A stretch of 64,000 bases of DNA from Ostreococcus mediterraneus (taxonomy: Eukaryota > Chlorophyta > Mamiellophyceae > Mamiellales > Bathycoccaceae). A program made the translations under genes and the position numbers. The notes beneath the pieces were generated by a model, which was not told the origin of the DNA, did not search any database, and saw nothing but the letters and a program-made list of their open reading frames with translations. The stretch is taken from assembly GCA_012295225.1 (NCBI GenBank), contig WMKK01000019.1, positions 1 through 64,000 of the forward strand. The letters are read 5' to 3'. Shown piece after piece: positions 18,617 through 27,860 of this stretch. Numbering within the stretch: position 1 is the first letter of the stretch; each line of letters starts with the position of its first letter.

Positions 18617-20122
18617 TCACGCGCTGACATCGTCGTCCTCTGCCTCGCATAACCAGAGCGGCACGCCAGACGTCGGATGTTCGCGAAGACTTTCGACGAC
18701 GACGGCGTCGACGAGTGAAAGAGCGTGCGCGTGAGGCCAGGTGTTGACGATGGATACGGCGACACCACCACTGATGACGACATCGACGTCGCCGCGAGGG
18801 CTGTCGTCGGCGACGATGGTGCCGGGCGTGAGGACGAACGCTCGAGGGAGCGCGTCGGATGGATGTCGGCGCCGCGCGACGTCATCTTTGTCATTGTCTT
18901 TGTCGTCCATGCGCGCCTTTGCGCGTCGATCGTTGACGAGTTTCTCAGTGGCGAGCTGGGACACGAAACGTGCGCCGACATCGGACGCCGACGCGTCGCC
19001 TAGATTTTGTCTCGGGAGCGAACGTCCAAAGGTATCTTTTGCGGCTGCGGCGTCAGCCGTCATCGAAACGGACGCGTCGTCGTCGCTCGACCGCAGCGCG
19101 CGCACGGCTTCTTGCCTCCACAACACCCCAGGCTTACACGCGTGAAATTTCACCTCGCCGCGTCGCTTGGGTGGCGCAGACACAGCCACGTAGATGTCTG
19201 CGTCGGCAAACGCGTCTCGCAGCACCTTTCTCGCGCGCTCGGGTGAAATCGCGTCGACGTCGGCGGCGTCGGCGTAATGCGAAACGCCGCCGAGTCCACC
19301 CAAAGACCAACAATCGGCGTTGGCCCCGAATCCAACGTCAGCTGTCGGCGGCGTCAACACGCTCGCCGCGAGTGCGTCGTCACGAAACGCCAATTCGCGC
19401 GACGCACCGAGCGAAGCCCATCGACCGAGCGATGGAAATGGAAAGTGCGCGCGCGGCCAATTTCTCGCGCCGACGCTCGAGACGCCATGCTCATCCGTTG
19501 TCATCGCCCCCAGCGCGCCCAAGCACGCGCGCACGACGTCGCACGTGGCATCAATCGCATCATCAATAGGCGCCGCGCGCGATGTAGTCGGTACCGTCGC
19601 CACGACGGTTGGAATTCCGCACACGCTCGCCGCTCGGCCGCCTCGTCTCGCCGACGCCGACGCCGTCTCCCCGTCGCTCCCGAGCGCGAGCTCGCGCGAA
19701 ACGCCGAACACGCACAGCGCACACGTGGTGATATTCAAGCATTTCAGTAACCCTTGCGAGGGGTCGAACACGATCGCGCTCGCCTCTTCGCTCGTCGCTC
19801 CACGCAACGCGACCCATTCGACGCCATCGTCATCATCAGCGTCGGCGCATTCGACGCCGATTTCATCGTTGCGGCGTCGCGCGGCGCCATCGTACGTGAC
19901 GCATACCACGCGCACACCTAGGCGCGCGCCGAGCGCCGCGCTCGTGCGTCGCGTCGCGTCGATATCGCATCCCAAAACAACCACGCACGATGATGCGTGT
20001 GATGCATTCAACGACAAAGTCGTCGCGCGTCGCGCCGTCGACGCGCGCGACGACCGCCGCCGCCGCCCGGTGGTCGACGGCGCACTGCCACCGCGCGACG
20101 CCACCGNCGCCGCCGACGCCAT
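18617..20122 (-). CDS. Divergent SurE-like phosphatase/nucleotidase family protein
   Basis: 501 residues, ATG at 20122. The first ~45 residues are Ser/Arg/Ala-rich and resemble a plastid transit peptide; the codon at 20107 contains an N. By eye the rest follows the plant SurE layout: VVVLGCDIDATRRTSAAL where SurE has its NDDG metal site, a core ALGSDGETASASARRGGRAASVCGIPTVVA that parallels SurE's loop and GIPS strand, a WRQ motif (KPGVLWRQEAVRAL), and a C-terminal strand-rich end. The canonical Asp-Asp pair and NxG loop are degraded, so activity is doubtful. Two long low-complexity inserts occur. The family call is tentative; otherwise it is unrecognised. Tandem with PPME1 (133 bp) and divergent from the next gene. 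Confidence 0.45.
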   Translation of the reverse strand: MASAAXVASRGGSAPSTTGRRRRSSRASTARRATTLSLNASHASSCVVVLGCDIDATRRTSAALGARLGVRVVCVTYDGAARRRNDEIGVECADADDDDGVEWVALRGATSEEASAIVFDPSQGLLKCLNITTCALCVFGVSRELALGSDGETASASARRGGRAASVCGIPTVVATVPTTSRAAPIDDAIDATCDVVRACLGALGAMTTDEHGVSSVGARNWPRAHFPFPSLGRWASLGASRELAFRDDALAASVLTPPTADVGFGANADCWSLGGLGGVSHYADAADVDAISPERARKVLRDAFADADIYVAVSAPPKRRGEVKFHACKPGVLWRQEAVRALRSSDDDASVSMTADAAAAKDTFGRSLPRQNLGDASASDVGARFVSQLATEKLVNDRRAKARMDDKDNDKDDVARRRHPSDALPRAFVLTPGTIVADDSPRGDVDVVISGGVAVSIVNTWPHAHALSLVDAVVVESLREHPTSGVPLWLCEAEDDDVSA

Positions 20123-20231
20123 CGACGTCTCGCGCGGTCGTCAGTCGCGGAATGACGATGCACATGTCACGATTTTAAATTTAAATTTACACGCCATCGA
20201 GTCGTCAGTCGACGACGCAAACGACGGCCAC

Positions 20232-22304
20232 ATGTCCGCACCGCGCCGCGCGACGCCCGCAAGCGGACGAAAAATCCAACGCACGCTCGCCGAGGCGTTT
20301 TCGCCCATCGTGCTCGAGTACGACGACGACGAAAGGGTGATGAATGGCACAGACGCGACGCAGCGACAGGTGAACGCATCGAAACAACGTCTAGAACGCG
20401 CCGTGCGCGTTCTAACGCTGGATGATTTCACCATGCATTACGTGAACACCGAGAGTGAATCCCTCGCCGATGCGTGCGTGTTACCGTCGGCGTCATCTCG
20501 GGCGTCTGCTCGCCGCAGGCTGACGTCAAAGCAACGAGGACGAGACGCGGCGGAGGCGGAGCGACGCGCCGACGCGCGATACATCGAGGCATTAACGACG
20601 GCGATGCGCGTGGAATGCACCAAGGTGCCGCAACCGAGTGCGTATAGTCGATTAGTAGATGTGTGTATGCGCGACCGACGACATGGGTTGGCGACGGTGA
20701 AGGATGGATTGAACGCGCGCGCGGCGATTCGAGCGCTCGCTCGATGCGACGCTCGAGCGCGCGCGATTTCATTTGATGATGAATACGACGACGATGGGGG
20801 GGGTGATGGCGCCAATCCGAAGCGTCGGCGGCGAGACGTCATCGATGACGACGCGGACGCACCGCGAGATGCGCTCAAGCCTCGAACGTTACGCATACAT
20901 CCCGACGCGTGGACGCCGTTGGATAACGCCGAACGTTCGGCTCGAGGCGAAACGACGAAACGCTCGATGACATCGACGTCATCTACGACGTTGATACCCG
21001 CCCACGCGAGCGGGGGTGAACGCGATTGGGTTATATTTAACACTGCGTTGGTGTACGCCGCGGCTGGGTCGCGCGGCGTCGAGGCGCTCGGCGATGGAGA
21101 CGCCGTCGCGCGGAGACGGAGGCCAACGTCGACGCCAGACGCGTCGGCGAAGAAACGGAATCAACGCGTCTCTGACGACGACGAAGACAAGGACAAAGAC
21201 GACGAGGACGAGGGCGATGATAGTGATGATGCATACGGTATCGACGATGAGAACCAAAACGACGACAACGAGAAGAATAACGAGTCCGACGATGACCCCG
21301 TCGACGACGACGCCGAATTCGTCGGCGCCAAGCTTTTATTTCTTCATTGCTGCGCCGCGTTCATTCGCGACGCGCGAACGCGACTCGAGGCGTTTGCGAC
21401 GTGGACGACGCATCCGTCAACGACGAATGCCGATAAACGCCGAGCGATTGGGTTGATTCAAAACGCCTTGCTCTATCGATTTGTCGTCGACGTCGCTCCG
21501 AGCGACGGCGACCGGGCGGCGTTGTTTTCGCATCTCGTCGATACCGCGTGTTTAGCGAGCGAACGCATCGCCGCGCAGACGCGAGACGGTGCGTGCGTAT
21601 CGAGTGCGACGTACCACTCGTCACCGTCGACATCAATCGCGTGTGCGCCGACGACCAATGGCAATGAAGATTGCGGTGTGTTTGAAATTAGCGCCGCCGC
21701 GCGAGACGCGTGCGAATGCGTACGAGCGTTGCTCGACGCCGCCGAAGACGCCGAAGGCGCGTCTCGTCGCCACGCCAAGATCCGCGTGCAACTCGAAGAC
21801 GCGTATGCGAATCAATGGAAATGTCTAGGCCAAGCGAGGCTGGCCGAGGCATCGGCAAAGAGGGCGTTTATGCGCGATATTCGTCATCATTCGCACAAGT
21901 TGACGCGCGCTCGAGATCTTCTCGCGCGCGTCGTCGATCGACGCCACGCCCCAGGGATTCTTTTGGGAGGTTTAGGCGATAACTCCGTCGTCAATGGTCA
22001 AGGCGCGCGAGATGTATTCGAATACATCTCATCCGACGTCATTCGCGCGATAAAATCCCAGCAACACAGCCAAGGAAGCGGCGATTTCGCCCTCGCGAGC
22101 GCGGCGCTCGGCGCCCTCGCCTCCGCCGCCGCCCTCGGCGCCACGGATGCATTCGATGCAGCATCCTACGTCGACGCCCTCGTGGCGTGCGTCGATGCAT
22201 TAGAAGGAGAATTCGCACGTTCACATGTGTGCGATAGCACCAATGTCTTAGTGTCGCTCAACATCGCCAAGGCGCTCGCCGAAAGCGCGAGCGCGACGAC
22301 GTAA
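20232..22304 (+). CDS. Unrecognised 690-residue protein, mostly helical
   Basis: 690 residues from the ATG at 20232, the only in-frame Met after the TTG-opened frame that runs antisense through the upstream gene. The N-terminus has KIQRTLAEAFSP, loosely like a PCNA-interacting QxxLxxxF box but lacking the double aromatic. Two acidic stretches (DDDEDKDKDDEDEGDDSDD and DDENQNDDNEKNN) split an N-terminal Arg-rich part from a helical C-terminal half (about 360-690) with HKLTRARDLLARVVDRRH and Ala-rich helices. No catalytic motif or membrane segment is seen. A nuclear role is possible from the acidic and basic runs, but this is a guess. Confidence 0.7.
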   Translation: MSAPRRATPASGRKIQRTLAEAFSPIVLEYDDDERVMNGTDATQRQVNASKQRLERAVRVLTLDDFTMHYVNTESESLADACVLPSASSRASARRRLTSKQRGRDAAEAERRADARYIEALTTAMRVECTKVPQPSAYSRLVDVCMRDRRHGLATVKDGLNARAAIRALARCDARARAISFDDEYDDDGGGDGANPKRRRRDVIDDDADAPRDALKPRTLRIHPDAWTPLDNAERSARGETTKRSMTSTSSTTLIPAHASGGERDWVIFNTALVYAAAGSRGVEALGDGDAVARRRRPTSTPDASAKKRNQRVSDDDEDKDKDDEDEGDDSDDAYGIDDENQNDDNEKNNESDDDPVDDDAEFVGAKLLFLHCCAAFIRDARTRLEAFATWTTHPSTTNADKRRAIGLIQNALLYRFVVDVAPSDGDRAALFSHLVDTACLASERIAAQTRDGACVSSATYHSSPSTSIACAPTTNGNEDCGVFEISAAARDACECVRALLDAAEDAEGASRRHAKIRVQLEDAYANQWKCLGQARLAEASAKRAFMRDIRHHSHKLTRARDLLARVVDRRHAPGILLGGLGDNSVVNGQGARDVFEYISSDVIRAIKSQQHSQGSGDFALASAALGALASAAALGATDAFDAASYVDALVACVDALEGEFARSHVCDSTNVLVSLNIAKALAESASATT

Positions 22305-22525
22305 CCGACTCCAACGCACGCCATCACCGTTTCTCACGAATAACCACAACACAAAAATCAACGAAGTCCATTTTGCCATCTCTTCATTGACAAAAAGGAG
22401 TACACCCGTAAAATGACGTTGGCTATTGTAATATTCAACGTTTCGTCGGCTTTGGCTTTGGCTTTGAGAGCAAAGCCCTAACCACCTGCTCGTGCGCCAT
22501 TCCGTCGCACGCACGTTCGAGAGTC

Positions 22526-23901
22526 ATGAGTGATTCCGAGTACGACAGCGATCTCGAAAGCGAAGAAGACCAAACGCAGTACACGTGCGAAAACGTAAGT
22601 CTCGAACTCGCCAACTCGTCGTCAGCGTTTGAATAATCATCATGATGTTGGTGGATTGCTGCTGCTGCTGCTGCTGATGATGATGTTTTGTGTGTTTTGT
22701 CTCGCGACTGACGTCTGTGTGATGACGCGATGCAGCCGGATGTGGTGACCAAGTATAAGATTGCCGCGGATTGCGTCAATGGTGCGTGGAGTCGTGTGAT
22801 TGACGCGATGCGACGCGCTCGAGAGAGAGAGAGAGCTGGGGACTGACCGCGAGCGTTGTTTCTTTGTTTTATTTTCATGACGCAGCCGCGTTCAAGGCGG
22901 TGAAAGACGCGGCGAAAGCGGGCGTGAAGGTTGTGGATTTGTGCGACATCGGTGATAAGGCGCTCGAGAGTGAGACGGGCAAGTATTACAATAAGAAGGA
23001 CAAGGATGGGAACAAGGTTGAAAAGGGCGTGGCGTTTCCGACGTGTGTGAGCGTGAACGAGCAAGTGTGCCATAACTCCCCAGGGGCGGATTCCACGCAA
23101 GTTTTGGCGGAGGGTGATGCGATCAAGATTGATCTTGGGGCGCACATCGATGGATACGTGGCGACTTTGGCGGATACGATGACGATCGGGGCGCCGGCGA
23201 CGGGGGCGCAGGCAGACGTCATGAAGGCTGCGACTTTAGCGTCTGAGGTTGTCATCCGTAAGCTTCGCCCTGGTGCGAGTACGGCCGACATTGGGAAGGT
23301 TATCGAGGCTGTGGCGAAGGATTTCGGCGTGAATGTCGTTGAAGGCGTGATGACGCACAACATGAAGCGTTTCATCATCGACGGTAACAAGGTTATTTTG
23401 AACAAGACTTCGCCGGAAAACAAGGTTGATCCGGAGACGATTGAATTGTACGAAACCTATGCGCTGGATATCGTGTTGTCCAGTGGCGAAGGTAAGCCCA
23501 AGCAAAAGGATGAGAGAGAGACCAAGGTTTACAAGCGCGCCATTGAAAAGAATTACCAGTTGAAGATGGCGTCGTCTCGCGCGGTTTTCTCTGAAATCTC
23601 CAAGCGTTTCCCCACCATGCCGTTCTCCGCCCGCGCGTTGCAAGAAAAGCGCACTGCGTTTGGTTTGGTCGAGTGCTGCAACCACGGTTTGTTGCACGCC
23701 TACCCGGTTTTGCACGAAAAGGATGGCGTCGCCGTCGCGCACGTCAAGTGCACGTTTCTCGTTTTGAAAAATGGCAACGACCGCATCACGACGTTTGCGC
23801 CGCAAGAAGTGCAAAGCGACAAGTCTCTTTCCGATGCGGCCATGGTAGAACTCATTGCCACCGAGTTGAAGCCGAAAAAGGTAAAGAAGGACAAGAAGTA
23901 G
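22526..23901 (+). CDS. EBP1: EBP1/PA2G4 (M24 peptidase-like, three exons)
   Basis: Exons 22526-22594, 22736-22781 and 22886-23901 give 376 residues; introns of 141 and 104 nt have GTAAGT...GCAG and GTGCGT...GCAG ends. Splicing yields MSDSEYDSDLESEEDQTQYTCEN, PDVVTKYKIAADCVN and AAFKAVKDAAKAGVKVVDLC, colinear with PA2G4. The pita-bread fold follows (GVAFPTCVSVNEQVCHNSP, GDAIKIDLGAHIDGYVA), without the full metal-ligand set of active methionine aminopeptidase. It ends in a Lys-rich tail (KPKKVKKDKK). EBP1 binds the ribosome exit tunnel region and rRNA and promotes growth in plants. Its upstream region carries AAAGCCCTAA near 22472. Confidence 0.93.
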
Positions 23902-24131
23902 TGAGTGAACACACCGTTTTCTCTTTTCTCTTCGTCGTGTGTATGCGTCGCCGCCGACGACTGGAACATGACGGAGCTAGAAAGGAGAGCTTTTTTAATA
24001 CTACAGTACCACAAACGAAAATCGCAAAGCATTAAAAGAATCGTCAAATTATGTTACATCAGCGCGCGCAACCAACGTTTTTTATCCGCCTCCTCTGTTT
24101 TCTCTTTTGCGAGCAAAGGCGCTTTTTGCCT

Positions 24132-25859
24132 TTAGCTCACAAATTCGGTGGTCATGCCGTCGTCCCCGCGACTGGGCGCACGAACGGCGAGCACGATGCG
24201 TGCGAGCGTGTTGAGTGATTTACCGTTGCGTTCCGCAGCCAAGATATCCTTCCCATTCATGATTTCCACCGTCTCGGCGTTGCCCCCTGAGCCAGCCATG
24301 ACGAGCGAGGACTTCTTGCCAACCAAATAGTATCGTCCCATGGATGGCGTCGTGGATTTACGGTCAGCAATCAAAAGCGCGGGCTCAGACTTGTCTTTAA
24401 TACCACCAACGTCAAGCTTAGACGTGTCGTCGCAATACATCGCGAACGGCTCGCCCGAATCCACCAAGAGGTCCCAGTTGGGTAAAGCCACCCAGTCGCT
24501 ATTCCCCGAAGGCTTGAAGACGCCAAAAATGTCGCCAGTCCTCTCCAAAGTGCCAGCCGTCTTAATCTTCGCAGACGTGATTTTGCTCAAGCTTCCGAGC
24601 ACGGGAATGGCGCGGTATGCCATCTCGGCTTCTTCTAAACGCACGACTTGAACCGCGGCTTCGAACTCCTCCTCAGACGCAGAAGACGCACCCGCGACGC
24701 CGGCGCTCAAGCCGACACTCGCGGGGCCATTGATTTGCGACACGTACAAGTCAAACGCACTCTTCAAACGCTCTTTAGCCGTCTCCGTCACCGCATACTT
24801 GCTACCTTTGTCGAACAAGCGCTTAGCTTCCTCTTCACCTTGGTAGCGCTGCAACTCTTGAATGTCGCGGTAGAGCTTGAAGGCTAAAATGTCTCCAGGT
24901 GTTTCGTTAAAACTACGCGCCACGACGGTGTTGGCGTTCGCCTTTCTGATTTCATACGCCTTGACGAGTTCACGAGATTGCGTTTCCTCAAACTCGTTGT
25001 CGACGATAAATTCCGCCGCCGACACGCGCACCGCGGATGGTAAGTACATGATTTGCGACAGGTTGGGCGCGCCGACGTATTCGTCGCTAAAGTACTCGAG
25101 CTTTTCGTCTGCAAACTTTGGTGACTCCTTCAAAGACGCATAGCACGCCAACCACGTCATCCATTGCGCTTGTTCTTTTGGCTCGATGCCCGTGGCATCG
25201 AACAAATCGTTCGGCTGATACCCTCGCTGTTGCAACGGCCGAATGTACTTTGCGAGTGTGTGCCACAACCCGACGCGTCCGCGAAGCATCATCAACATGC
25301 GCTCAGGGTCGGTTTCATCCGCCTTGGCCGCATCAAACGTCGGCGGAGGCTTATACGGTTCAAACGCCCCAGAAAGCTCGCCACCAACCTTCGGAATCGG
25401 CTTACTAGGATCCGCCATCGACCCGTCGTGCGTCAGCGTCGGCCCTCGTCCACCCGGCGACGACGTCGACCCGCCAGAGAGCGGATTTCTCGTCACCACG
25501 CTATCATCAAATTCATCCATCCCAGGCATAATCAACCCACCACCAGGCGGCTTTGGCGGTGTCGCTGCCTTTTTCGCCCCTGGCATCCCGCCATTCGCCC
25601 CCGGTTGTCCCGGCGTGCCCCCAAACGTCGGCAGCGCGTTGGGGTCCATGGAATACCCCATGGAAATCACCCGTCCACGGCGTCGCACACCATCCACGGC
25701 CACCGCCGTCCGGCGCGTCGCGCGCGACACCACGCGTGACACGCACGCCGACCCTCGCGCGCGTCCCACGATCGCGCCTCGCGCGCCTGGCGCCCGCGAA
25801 TCGCCCCCGAGCGCCGCCGCCACGGGCGCGCGGATAAAGTCCTTCATCGTCATCAACAT
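24132..25859 (-). CDS. RAF1: Rubisco accumulation factor 1, plastid
   Basis: 575 residues from the ATG at 25859 (upstream codon is GTG). A 60-70-residue Arg/Ala/Val-rich leader fits a plastid transit peptide, followed by a Gly/Pro-rich linker. RAF1-alpha: about residues 165-330 (MLRGRVGLWHTLAKYIRPLQQRGYQPNDLFDATGIEPKEQAQW, YLPSAVRVSAAEFIVDNEFE). RAF1-beta: about 400-575 (MAYRAIPVLGSL, GRYYLVGKKSSLVM, LNTLARIVLAVRAP). RAF1 is a dimeric assembly chaperone that clamps RbcL dimers in the stroma before small-subunit binding. Both domains are whole. Divergent from ribosomal protein eS1. Confidence 0.9.
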   Translation of the reverse strand: MLMTMKDFIRAPVAAALGGDSRAPGARGAIVGRARGSACVSRVVSRATRRTAVAVDGVRRRGRVISMGYSMDPNALPTFGGTPGQPGANGGMPGAKKAATPPKPPGGGLIMPGMDEFDDSVVTRNPLSGGSTSSPGGRGPTLTHDGSMADPSKPIPKVGGELSGAFEPYKPPPTFDAAKADETDPERMLMMLRGRVGLWHTLAKYIRPLQQRGYQPNDLFDATGIEPKEQAQWMTWLACYASLKESPKFADEKLEYFSDEYVGAPNLSQIMYLPSAVRVSAAEFIVDNEFEETQSRELVKAYEIRKANANTVVARSFNETPGDILAFKLYRDIQELQRYQGEEEAKRLFDKGSKYAVTETAKERLKSAFDLYVSQINGPASVGLSAGVAGASSASEEEFEAAVQVVRLEEAEMAYRAIPVLGSLSKITSAKIKTAGTLERTGDIFGVFKPSGNSDWVALPNWDLLVDSGEPFAMYCDDTSKLDVGGIKDKSEPALLIADRKSTTPSMGRYYLVGKKSSLVMAGSGGNAETVEIMNGKDILAAERNGKSLNTLARIVLAVRAPSRGDDGMTTEFVS

Positions 25860-26273
25860 CGTCGTCACCGCGTCGTCCGATGCCCTCGCGTCGCGTGTGT
25901 CGAACCAACGAACGGCGTGACAAAGAGCACGCGCTCGTCTGTGCGTCTACGCGGTCGCGATCGTCGCCGCGAACGGCGTCGAAGTGCCGCCGACGCGCGC
26001 GTCAGAGGGGGCCCAGACGCGAAAAGCGCCGTGTGTCCGGCCGACCGGGGCGTGGGCGCGAATGCTCATACGCAGTGACCCTATACACCTATATGCGCGT
26101 AAAACAGTACGCTGTGCTCGTGTCACATATATAGCGTTTCGTACATGTATAGTATATAAAACAAGGGTTTAGGTGAGGGTTTAGGTGAGGGTTTAGGTGA
26201 GGGTTCAGCTGGCGCCTCTCGCGCGGTCGCGTCGCGACGTCCGCCTTTTCCAGACGCGCGCGGATCCGCAACC
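25860..26273. other. Divergent region between RAF1 and eS1
   Basis: 414 bp. The RAF1-proximal half is GC-rich; the eS1-proximal part becomes AT-rich and carries the TATA box and telo-box-like array described separately. Confidence 0.5.
26153..26208 (+). promoter_or_regulatory. eS1 promoter: TATA box plus telo-box-like array
   Basis: TATATAAA at 26153-26160 is followed by three exact 12-bp units GGGTTTAGGTGA (26165-26200) and a partial fourth (GGGTTCAG). Each contains the telomeric word GGGTTTA. In land plants telo-boxes mark promoters of ribosomal-protein genes, so this is probably the core promoter and 5' leader of eS1. Confidence 0.65.
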
Positions 26274-27520
26274 ATGGCGGTCGGCAAGAACAAACGCATG
26301 TCCAAGGGCAAGAAGGGCGGCAAGAAGAAGGCGTACGTGATTCGTCGCGATGCGTTGACTCGCGTTCGTCGCGTGTGGTGTACACGCGCGCGTGAAGGAT
26401 GCGCGCGCGTGATTCGCGTTTAGGGTCTCGAGCGGGCGCGGATGGGATCGCGAAAACGGCGTTGGGTGTGCGTCGGGCGCGATAGACGATGCGTGCGAGA
26501 CGGGTGGTGATGCAGAGTGAATATGGATTGAGGGATACGGGTCGCGTGCGAGGCGAAGACGCGATGCCGGGCGGTGAAACGCGCGTGATGAAGGATGGGG
26601 TGATTTGGGGTTTGAGGATCGCGAGACTGACGATGATGATGCATGTGTGTCTTTGTTTTTGCGCGCGCAGTGTCGACCCTTTCACGAAGAAGGATTGGTA
26701 TGATATCAAGGCTCCGTCGATGTTCTCTGTGCGTAACATCGGTAAGACTTTGGTGAGCCGTACGGCCGGGACAAAGGTGCGTGATTTCTCGAGTGCGATC
26801 GCGCGTGTGCTGTGAAAACCCTAGAGAGACGCGCGCGCGCGACGCGAATGTGTGTAGGCGCGTACTAACCGCGAGTGTTCTATTATTCGTCCGTCACAGA
26901 TTGCCTCGGATGGCCTCAAGGGTCGTATTTTTGAAGTCAGCCTCGCCGACTTGAACAACGACGAGGACCAAAGCTTCAGAAAGATGAAGTTGAAGTGCGA
27001 AGACGTGCAAGGGAAGAACGTGCTTACGAACTTTGCTGGTATGGACTTCACCACGGATAAGATCCGCTCGCTCGTTCGCAAGTGGTTCTCTTTGATTGAG
27101 TGCTTCGTCGACGTCAAGACGACGGATGGGTACACGTTGCGCGTGTTTTGCATTGGTTTCACCAAGCGTCGCGTCGACATGGCCAAGCGTACGTGCTACG
27201 CGCAATCCGCGCAGATCCGCAAGATCCGCGCCAAGATGGTTGAGATCATCACCCGCGAATGCACCACGTGCGACTTGAAGGAACTCGTCTTGAAGTTCAT
27301 CCCCGAAGTCATCGGCAAGGAGATTGAAAAGTCGTGCTCTGGCATTTACCCGTTGCAAAACGTGTACATTCGCAAGGTTAAGATTCTCAAGGCGCCGAAG
27401 TTCGACTTGACCAAGCTCATGGAAGTGCACGGTGATTACAGCGGCGAAGAGGTCGGTACGAAGATGGAGCGCCCCGCGGAAGAAGCGGCGCCGGCTGCGG
27501 AGGCTGCCGAGGAGGCTTAA
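26274..27520 (+). CDS. RPS3A: 40S ribosomal protein eS1 (RPS3A), three exons
   Basis: Exons 26274-26332, 26671-26776 and 26900-27520 give 261 residues. Introns (338 and 123 nt) start GTACGT and GTGCGT and end GCAG and ACAG. Joined sequence reads [38 protein letters not shown]...[28 protein letters not shown], essentially colinear with plant and animal eS1. Further blocks: [63 protein letters not shown]. It ends in an acidic Glu/Ala tail. eS1 sits near the mRNA exit and eIF3 site of the small subunit. The first intron after codon 19 is typical of ribosomal-protein genes in reduced genomes. Confidence 0.96.
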
Positions 27521-27860
27521 ATTTGTGCCATGGTTTGGGGGTGTTGTGCGTGATCTAACGAGGGCGGCGCGGTTACAGTGTTTCTAGAACAAAATTCACC
27601 AGTCGAATAAACCTCGTGTCACGACAAAGGGTGCGTGTTGTAATGTCCAAAACAATACGTTCAATTTCATCATCGGTTGTCCAACTTTTCGCTGAAGCGC
27701 TCGCGTCTTGATTCGTCCTCGCGGCGAGTAACTTGAATATTTTTTGCGCTTTTGAACGAAAACGTTTCATTTTTTCATTATAAAGAAAGCTAATACATGG
27801 ATGTGACGACGACCAAAGCGATGGCCGCGTTCGTCGATTTAGTTGAGTTATTGTTGTTAC
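27521..27860. other. Intergenic region, 340 bp
   Basis: Convergent spacer between eS1 (plus) and MPP-alpha (minus). It contains one small open frame described separately; otherwise AT-rich 3' flanks. Confidence 0.5.
27573..27770 (-). CDS. Possible small protein, 65 residues
   Basis: ATG at 27770, stop at 27573, fitting neatly in the spacer between two convergent genes. The product is basic at the N-terminus (MKRFRSKAQKIFKLLAARTN) and more mixed after (DDEIERIVLDITTRTL). No family is recognised, and base composition is lower in GC than the neighbouring genes. It may equally be non-coding 3' flank. Confidence 0.25.
   Translation of the reverse strand: MKRFRSKAQKIFKLLAARTNQDASASAKSWTTDDEIERIVLDITTRTLCRDTRFIRLVNFVLETL

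Noticed and set aside
19320-20231. N-terminal extension of the 690-residue protein
   Set aside because: The upstream frame opens with TTG and runs antisense through the whole SurE-like gene; the first ATG is at 20232.
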